Under the pieces are notes generated by a model that made no database searches, had not been told where the DNA came from, and worked only from the letters and a program-made list of their open reading frames with translations. Shown piece after piece: positions 8,018 to 12,198 of a stretch of DNA of 14,455 bases (position 1 is its first letter; every line of letters starts with the position of its first letter). Source of the stretch: Candidatus Aminicenantota bacterium (GTDB lineage: Bacteria; Acidobacteriota; Aminicenantia; Aminicenantales; Aminicenantaceae); assembly GCA_030633795.1 (NCBI GenBank), contig DAOWCB010000008.1:1-14455 (forward strand), given 5' to 3'. Position numbers and translations under genes: made by a program.

Positions 8018-8881
8018 TTATTCTCCATATTTAACGAATTTGTCGCCTAAAATTTTGGTCATGTGTTCGTTCATGGCATGCAGGAATGTCGGTTTTTCTT
8101 TATCGATGAATTTGCCGACTACCAATTTCCCTTGGTAACTGATGTCCAGCGTCCGCGTATCTGCACCATGTTCTATCACGGATTTGTCATAGTAATATTT
8201 CAGCAGGTTCAATCCGTCGCCCAGCCGGTTCCTGCGGGCATAAAGAGTGACGCAAGGTGTGATGACCTCGATGAGCGAAAAACCAGGCTTGGCCAGTGCC
8301 TCCTGGATGGATTTGGTCACTCTCCGCAGATGGAGAGCGGTCCATCTGGCCACATAAGTTGCTCCTGCCGCTTCTGCCAAATAGGGAAGGCTGAACGAGA
8401 ATTCGAAGTTTCCATAAGGGGCGGTGGAAGCATTGGCTCCGATCGGGGTCGTTGCGGCGACTTGGCCTCCGGTCATTGCGTAATTGAAATTGTTGACACA
8501 GATGACCGTGATATCCATGTTGCGTCTGGCCGCATGGATGAAGTGATTTCCGCCGATGCCGAATATATCTCCATCTCCGCTGAAAACGACGACGTTAAGA
8601 TTAGGATTCGCCAACTTCAACCCGGTGGCGAACGGAATAGCCCGGCCATGGGTCGAGTGGAATGAATCCAGTTTGACATATCCTGCTACCCGGCCTGTAC
8701 AACCGATTCCCGAAACGACCACGACATCATCCAAATCGATCTTGCTCTTTTTTAATGCTTCATTAAAAGACGTGACAACCGTTCCGATTCCACAACCGGG
8801 ACACCAGATGTGGGGAATCCTGTCCATTCTTAGAAATTTTTCTGACGGGTTCTTTGCTTCGAGGCGATCTTCTTTAGTCAT
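8018..8881 (-). CDS. korB: 2-oxoacid:ferredoxin oxidoreductase beta subunit (thiamine pyrophosphate binding)
   Basis: A 287-residue protein. It has the iron-sulfur ligands CPGCG (Cys27, Cys30), Cys61 and a later TPCVTLYAR, as expected for the single [4Fe-4S] cluster of KorB. It also has the classical thiamine-diphosphate motif starting GDGD (102-105) and ending with NN (130-131). It catalyses the reversible conversion of a 2-oxoacid and CoA into acyl-CoA and CO2, with electrons leaving through iron-sulfur clusters. The ATG overlaps the korA stop in ATGA, and korC follows 3 nt later. Length and motifs are normal; nothing suggests decay. 2-oxoglutarate is the preferred substrate guess, but a branched-chain or other 2-oxoacid cannot be ruled out. 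Confidence 0.94.
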   Translation of the reverse strand: MTKEDRLEAKNPSEKFLRMDRIPHIWCPGCGIGTVVTSFNEALKKSKIDLDDVVVVSGIGCTGRVAGYVKLDSFHSTHGRAIPFATGLKLANPNLNVVVFSGDGDIFGIGGNHFIHAARRNMDITVICVNNFNYAMTGGQVAATTPIGANASTAPYGNFEFSFSLPYLAEAAGATYVARWTALHLRRVTKSIQEALAKPGFSLIEVITPCVTLYARRNRLGDGLNLLKYYYDKSVIEHGADTRTLDISYQGKLVVGKFIDKEKPTFLHAMNEHMTKILGDKFVKYGE

Positions 8882-10044
8882 TTTGCGGCCTCCTTGATGA
8901 CGTTTAAAATATCATTGGGATCGTGAACCCAACCACCCATGTGGGGAACATGATAGGTGCCAGCTTTCCCTGCTGCGCATCGTTCTACTTCCAGCACAAC
9001 TTGTCCGTAGTTGATTTCAGGAACGACAAAAGCTTTGATCTTTTTTGCCAACTGCTTTATTCGTTTTTCAGGAAAAGGCCAAACGGTTTTTAGCCTCAGC
9101 GTTCCTATCTTCATACCGGCTTTTCTGGCTAACTGGACTGCACGGATTGACACACGCGAGGTGATCCCGTATGAAATCACGACGATCTCGGCATTATCGA
9201 TCTGATCTTCCTCTAACATGATGATTTTGTCGGCATTATCCGTGATTTTGTCCGATAAACGAGGGATGGTTTCAGCCTGACATTCCGCGTTGATGACAGG
9301 ATAGCCGCGTTCGTCATGGGTCAGTCCGGTTGTATGAAAGCGGTAGCCGTCCCCGGCTTTGACCATGAAAGGGATCCCATCTTTATCCAATTTATAGGGC
9401 AAATATTTATCCTTTGGCCCCTCATACCACTTCCTTTCCACAACCTCTATCTCCTCAGCCGGGGGAATGACCACTTTTTCGTGCATGTGCCCCACGCATT
9501 CGTCCGTCATCACGAACACAGGAACGCGGTAGATTTCGGAAAGATTGAATGCCTCTATGGTCAGATCAAAACATTCCTGCGGAGAATCAGGGGAAAGAGC
9601 AATGATTTCGTAGTCGCCGTGAGATCCCCATTTTGCCTGCATCATGTCCTGCTGGCCGGTCAAGGTGGGAAGTCCTGTGGAAGGTCCGCCTCGTTGCACA
9701 TTGGCTATTACCAACGGAGTTTCCATCATGCAAGCCAATCCGATGTTTTCCATCATCAGAGAAAAACCTGGACCGGATGTCACAGTCATGGACTTTTTGC
9801 CTCCCCATGCGGCACCGATCAAAGCAGTGATAGAAGCGAGTTCGTCTTCCATCTGGATAAACACACCGCCTACAGAGGGAATTCTTTCTGCGAACCTCTC
9901 TGCTGTTTCTGTTGATGGTGTAATCGGATAACCCGCAAAGAATCGGCATCCTGCAGCTAGTCCTCCTTCTGCGATCGCGTAGTCTCCGTCAAGATAATGG
10001 GAACCGGTTAAAACTCCCTTAGGGTCTGCTTTCACCTTTTTCAC
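8878..10044 (-). CDS. korA: 2-oxoacid:ferredoxin oxidoreductase alpha subunit, GTG start
   Basis: A 388-residue alpha subunit with AEGGLAAGCRFFAGYPITPSTE (25-46), the pyrimidine-side and substrate-binding domain of the 2-oxoacid oxidoreductases, and RGGPSTGLPTLTGQQD further on. I take the GTG at 10044 because AGGAGG lies 6 nt upstream, inside the 3' end of korD; the two genes overlap by 26 bp. It has no fused gamma domain at its N-terminus, consistent with the separate korC. With KorB it forms the active site. The ATGA overlap with korB shows coupled translation. The substrate is probably 2-oxoglutarate (alpha subunits of this size in a D-A-B-C set are typically annotated so), but this is not proven by any single residue I can point to. 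Confidence 0.93.
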   Translation of the reverse strand: MKKVKADPKGVLTGSHYLDGDYAIAEGGLAAGCRFFAGYPITPSTETAERFAERIPSVGGVFIQMEDELASITALIGAAWGGKKSMTVTSGPGFSLMMENIGLACMMETPLVIANVQRGGPSTGLPTLTGQQDMMQAKWGSHGDYEIIALSPDSPQECFDLTIEAFNLSEIYRVPVFVMTDECVGHMHEKVVIPPAEEIEVVERKWYEGPKDKYLPYKLDKDGIPFMVKAGDGYRFHTTGLTHDERGYPVINAECQAETIPRLSDKITDNADKIIMLEEDQIDNAEIVVISYGITSRVSIRAVQLARKAGMKIGTLRLKTVWPFPEKRIKQLAKKIKAFVVPEINYGQVVLEVERCAAGKAGTYHVPHMGGWVHDPNDILNVIKEAAK

Positions 10045-10294
10045 CTTCTTCCTCCTCTTCCTTGATGGTCACAAAAATGGCAAATTCAGGGCATATGGAT
10101 TCGCAAAGCTGGCAATACACGCATGCATCCTCATCCTTCACAAAAGGAGGATGATAGCCCTTGACATTGAACTCCTCGGACATTTCAAGGACGTCTTTGG
10201 GACAGTATTCCACACAGAATGCACATCCCTTGCATCTGTTTTTTTCGATATGAACTTTGCCTTTGATTGGTTTTATATTGCCGAAATAAACCAT
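10019..10294 (-). CDS. korD: 2-oxoacid:ferredoxin oxidoreductase delta subunit, 2x[4Fe-4S] ferredoxin
   Basis: A 91-residue bacterial-type ferredoxin with two cluster motifs: CKGCAFCVEYCP, and CVYCQLCESICP after a roughly 25-residue linker. This is the usual delta subunit of four-subunit 2-oxoacid oxidoreductases, relaying electrons between KorB and free ferredoxin or another partner. It ends in an acidic tail (EEEEEGEKGE) that is produced by the same purine-rich DNA that serves as the ribosome site of korA, so the tail may be a by-product of the overlap rather than a selected feature. The start is 7 nt after the hdrB stop with TGAGGAA upstream. Its position between hdrB and korA is the physical join between the Hdr and Kor gene sets and makes it a candidate direct electron link to HdrA. 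Confidence 0.93.
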   Translation of the reverse strand: MVYFGNIKPIKGKVHIEKNRCKGCAFCVEYCPKDVLEMSEEFNVKGYHPPFVKDEDACVYCQLCESICPEFAIFVTIKEEEEEGEKGESRP

Positions 10295-10301
10295 TTGTTC
10301 C

Positions 10302-11180
10302 TCAGATTAATCCTCTTTCCTTCAAGATAGGTTTAGGATCTATAAAGTTAAGGTCGAACCTTAGAGTCTCTTCCGGGCAACCAAGGGCCATGGCCAATGC
10401 TTGCGTGAAATACAACACCGGGATATGTTTGAATTCCGGGTATTTTTCAACCGTATGTTTCTGTCTTTGGTCCAGGTTGAAAGCACAAAGGGGACAGCTG
10501 ACAACCACCATTTCTGCTCCACGGTCTTTTGCAGAAGTGAGAATCCGGTTTGTCCTGTCCGCGATGATATCCGGTCTATCGACAGTCTGATAGGCGCCAC
10601 AACACTCTGTCTTGTAAGGAAAATCCACAGGTTTACCCCCAAGTGTTTCCATCAGATCTTCGAGGATGGTAGGATTTTCCATATCATCAAGCCCAATTTC
10701 TTTCGGCCGGACCAAAAGGCACCCATAGTAGCTGGCTATCTTGAGTTTTTTAAGTGGTTTGACAACTTTTTTCGCGAGATTTTCGAATCCTATCTCGTCC
10801 TTCAAGAATTCCAAAAGATGAAAAACCTGGACATCTCCATCATACTGGACTTCTTCCCTGTCCATGAAGTTATTCAGTATGTCCATGCTTTCGGGATCGG
10901 ACTTGATGCGTTCATTCGCTCTTTTTAAGGTGTTGTAGCACATGGCACAGACGGTCATGACTTTGTCGTAGTTGGCTTCTTTGACGCGTATGAGGTTGCG
11001 GATAGGGGCGATGTGATGGATCAAATCATCCGTGGTTAGAGAAAAGACGGTCCCACAACAATTCCACCGGCTGAGTTCTTCGACTTCAACACCGATTGTA
11101 TTTAGAGCACATATCGTTGAGTCTTCAAAATTTTTTGCGTGATTTTTTAGTGTGCAGCCAGGGTAATAGCATATTTTCAT
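10302..11180 (-). CDS. hdrB: HdrB, CCG-domain heterodisulfide reductase subunit
   Basis: A 292-residue protein with two complete CCG motifs. Repeat one has Cys9, Cys41-Cys42, Cys78 and Cys81 (CX31CCX35CXXC). Repeat two has Cys154, Cys193-Cys194, Cys229 and Cys232 (CX38CCX34CXXC). In HdrB these bind the two non-cubane [4Fe-4S] clusters that cleave heterodisulfides. With all ten ligands present the site should be competent. The physiological acceptor is unknown here: methanogen CoM-S-S-CoB is not expected in a bacterium, and no dsrC gene is visible; electrons may go on to the fumarate reductase subunits. The ATG has AAGGA upstream; the gene follows hdrC by 52 nt, the largest gap in the operon, and precedes korD by 7 nt. 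Confidence 0.93.
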   Translation of the reverse strand: MKICYYPGCTLKNHAKNFEDSTICALNTIGVEVEELSRWNCCGTVFSLTTDDLIHHIAPIRNLIRVKEANYDKVMTVCAMCYNTLKRANERIKSDPESMDILNNFMDREEVQYDGDVQVFHLLEFLKDEIGFENLAKKVVKPLKKLKIASYYGCLLVRPKEIGLDDMENPTILEDLMETLGGKPVDFPYKTECCGAYQTVDRPDIIADRTNRILTSAKDRGAEMVVVSCPLCAFNLDQRQKHTVEKYPEFKHIPVLYFTQALAMALGCPEETLRFDLNFIDPKPILKERGLI

Positions 11181-11232
11181 TATGATTCCTTAAGTTTTTG
11201 GAATTATAGGGTTTGTCCATCATAGCAGATGC

Positions 11233-11640
11233 TTATGAAGTGAATTTCCTCATGCTGCAGATAAGAGCGATGGGAGGAATATCTTCTTTTTCCTTATCCG
11301 ACAGCTTTTCGACCTTGAGATGGTCTTTTCTGTTGCGTAGCAAGATCTGGCGCAAGGCTTCGATGACTTCCGCAATGTTGATACCCTTTGGACAACGAGC
11401 GTTACAGGTCAAACAAGAGGCACAGATCCAGATAGCTTTCGAAGCAAGAAGCTCCTCTTTGAGACCCAGTTGTGCGAAACGGATGATTTGATTTGGGAGA
11501 ATATCCATCTCGTCGACGGCAGGACAGCCCGCCGAACATTTGCCACATTGATAACACGCGAGAAGATTTTGTCCGCTAAGCTCCTGAACCTTGTCTACGA
11601 AAGAATTCCTAATTTTTTTGCGAGAAAGATTAATGCGCAT
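11233..11640 (-). CDS. hdrC: HdrC-like 2x[4Fe-4S] subunit, first gene of the operon
   Basis: A 135-residue protein with CYQCGKCSAGCP and CASCLTCNARCPKG, the two [4Fe-4S] sites of HdrC, separated by about 45 residues and followed by a short helical region. This is shorter than methanogen HdrC but usual for bacterial versions. HdrC carries electrons from HdrA to HdrB. It is the promoter-proximal gene; only a weak purine stretch precedes its ATG, in contrast to the strong ribosome sites inside the operon. The leader between the promoter and this start contains an 18-bp inverted repeat. The pairing with hdrB directly downstream supports the assignment. Confidence 0.9.
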   Translation of the reverse strand: MRINLSRKKIRNSFVDKVQELSGQNLLACYQCGKCSAGCPAVDEMDILPNQIIRFAQLGLKEELLASKAIWICASCLTCNARCPKGINIAEVIEALRQILLRNRKDHLKVEKLSDKEKEDIPPIALICSMRKFTS

Positions 11641-11669
11641 TTGGATAACTCGTATGAAAAGTAATTCTC

Positions 11670-11687
11670 ATAACATATAGATGTTAT
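11670..11687. promoter_or_regulatory. Candidate operator: 18-bp inverted repeat in the operon leader
   Basis: ATAACAT-ATAG-ATGTTAT is a perfect 7-bp inverted repeat with a 4-bp spacer. It lies between the -10 candidates and hdrC, at about +25 to +42 from the TTGACA promoter, or across the start site if the downstream TATAAT is used. The size and spacing resemble sites of dimeric regulators of the CRP/FNR or Rex type, but the sequence is not a clear consensus for either. A repressor site is more likely than an activator site given the position. In this AT-rich stretch chance cannot be excluded. Confidence 0.4.
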
Positions 11688-11718
11688 TATTTATTATAGA
11701 CAGAAATAAAAACATTAC

Positions 11719-11747
11719 AGTAAAGCACAATTGGCTATACCTGTCAA
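11719..11747 (-). promoter_or_regulatory. Predicted sigma70-type promoter of the hdr-kor-flx-frd operon
   Basis: On the minus strand a perfect -35 TTGACA (11747-11742) is followed after exactly 17 nt by TTTACT (11724-11719, 4 of 6 matches to TATAAT). Transcription would start near 11712 and give a leader of about 70 nt before hdrC. A second, perfect TATAAT lies at 11698-11693 but has no good -35 at normal spacing. The promoter begins 11 bp beyond the end of the tandem repeat element. Confirmed activity would need transcript 5'-end mapping. Confidence 0.6.
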
Positions 11748-11757
11748 GAATATTTAC

Positions 11758-11968
11758 CTGAATTATTTATAAAAACGGCTGATATTTCCTGTAATTTTCA
11801 GAAAAATAACAATATCAAAATTCTTTATACTCTAATCAGCCGTTTTTACCCAATGGGCAGCCCGATCTCACTGCATCGACTTCGTTGCAGCCCAATCGTA
11901 GTAGTTCACTACAACTTCATGGGCCACTTCCTTGCCGCTACAACAACCTCGGACTGTAAATAATCCAG
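11758..11968 (-). repeat. Structured tandem element, copy 1 (candidate non-coding RNA, four-way junction)
   Basis: Stems visible by eye, in plus-strand coordinates: closing stem 11758-11769 with 11957-11968 (12 bp); base of the long arm 11858-11865 with 11949-11956 (8 bp); middle of the arm 11868-11880 with 11934-11946 (13 bp, one G.A); upper arm 11887-11894 with 11920-11927 (8 bp); tip hairpin GTAGTTCACTAC at 11901-11912; short hairpin CCC-AAT-GGG at 11849-11857; long hairpin 11771-11783 with 11835-11847 (13 bp, 51-nt AT-rich loop). The four stems meet with 0-1 nt linkers. Many pairs are G.U only if the minus strand is the RNA. I do not recognise the family. It has no open reading frame worth calling. 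A mobile-element remnant (MITE or REP-like) is the main alternative to an expressed RNA. Confidence 0.75.
11771..11847. terminator. Long A5/U5-bounded hairpin of element copy 1, possible bidirectional terminator
   Basis: AAAAACGGCTGAT pairs perfectly with ATCAGCCGTTTTT, so a U-tract follows the stem on either strand. The 51-nt loop, which contains a smaller hairpin, is much larger than in ordinary intrinsic terminators, so termination is uncertain. If active, it would separate the membrane-protein transcript from the operon downstream. Confidence 0.35.
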
Positions 11969-11972
11969 GCTT

Positions 11973-12185
11973 CTGAATTATTTATAAAAAGTACCGATGA
12001 CTCTTTCCCTTTTCATTAAATCCAATCTTTCATATTAATTTTGATTATTTCATCGGCACTTTTTCCCCTACGGGCGAGTCAATCTCACTGCATCGGCTAC
12101 ATTGCAGCCCATTCGCAGTAGTTCACTACAACTTCATGGGCTGCTTCTTTGCCGCTACAGCAATCTTGACTCGTGAATTATCCAG
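11973..12185 (-). repeat. Structured tandem element, copy 2 (candidate non-coding RNA, four-way junction)
   Basis: Same layout as the neighbouring copy. Closing stem 11973-11984 with 12174-12185 (10 of 12 pairs with wobble); arm base 12075-12082 with 12166-12173 (8 bp, perfect); a 2x2 GA/GA internal loop; arm middle 12085-12097 with 12151-12163 (13 bp, one G.A at the same place); upper arm 12104-12112 with 12136-12144 (9 bp, perfect); identical tip hairpin at 12118-12129; short hairpin CCC-TAC-GGG at 12066-12074; long hairpin 11986-12000 with 12050-12064 (15 bp, 49-nt loop). The arm and tip are highly similar to the other copy, while the long hairpin's stem and loop are not. It lies directly after the stop codon of the membrane-protein gene and is separated from the other copy by 4 nt. 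Confidence 0.75.
11986..12064. terminator. Long A5/U5-bounded hairpin of element copy 2, possible bidirectional terminator
   Basis: AAAAAGTACCGATGA pairs with TCATCGGCACTTTTT, with one pair that is U.G on the minus strand. The loop is 49 nt and AT-rich. The position about 135 bp after the membrane-protein stop codon fits a terminator, but the loop size is unusual and the hairpin is an integral part of the repeated element. Confidence 0.35.
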
Positions 12186-12198
12186 CCTAATCGCTGAA

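Noticed and set aside
11181..11232. TATAAT in the hdrC-hdrB gap as an internal promoter
   Set aside because: No acceptable -35 at 16-18 nt spacing; AT-rich chance match is likely.
11758..12185. CRISPR array or type III toxin-antitoxin RNA repeats
   Set aside because: Only two units of over 200 bp, no short direct repeats with spacers, and no cas or toxin gene nearby.
11758..12185. Retron msr-msd
   Set aside because: Complementary ends and a long hairpin resemble the outline, but there is no reverse transcriptase in the window and the unit is tandemly duplicated.
11758..12185. Tandem riboswitch controlling the hdr operon
   Set aside because: The best promoter lies downstream of both elements, so they would not be in the main leader, and I recognise no aptamer consensus. 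Still possible if an upstream promoter is used.
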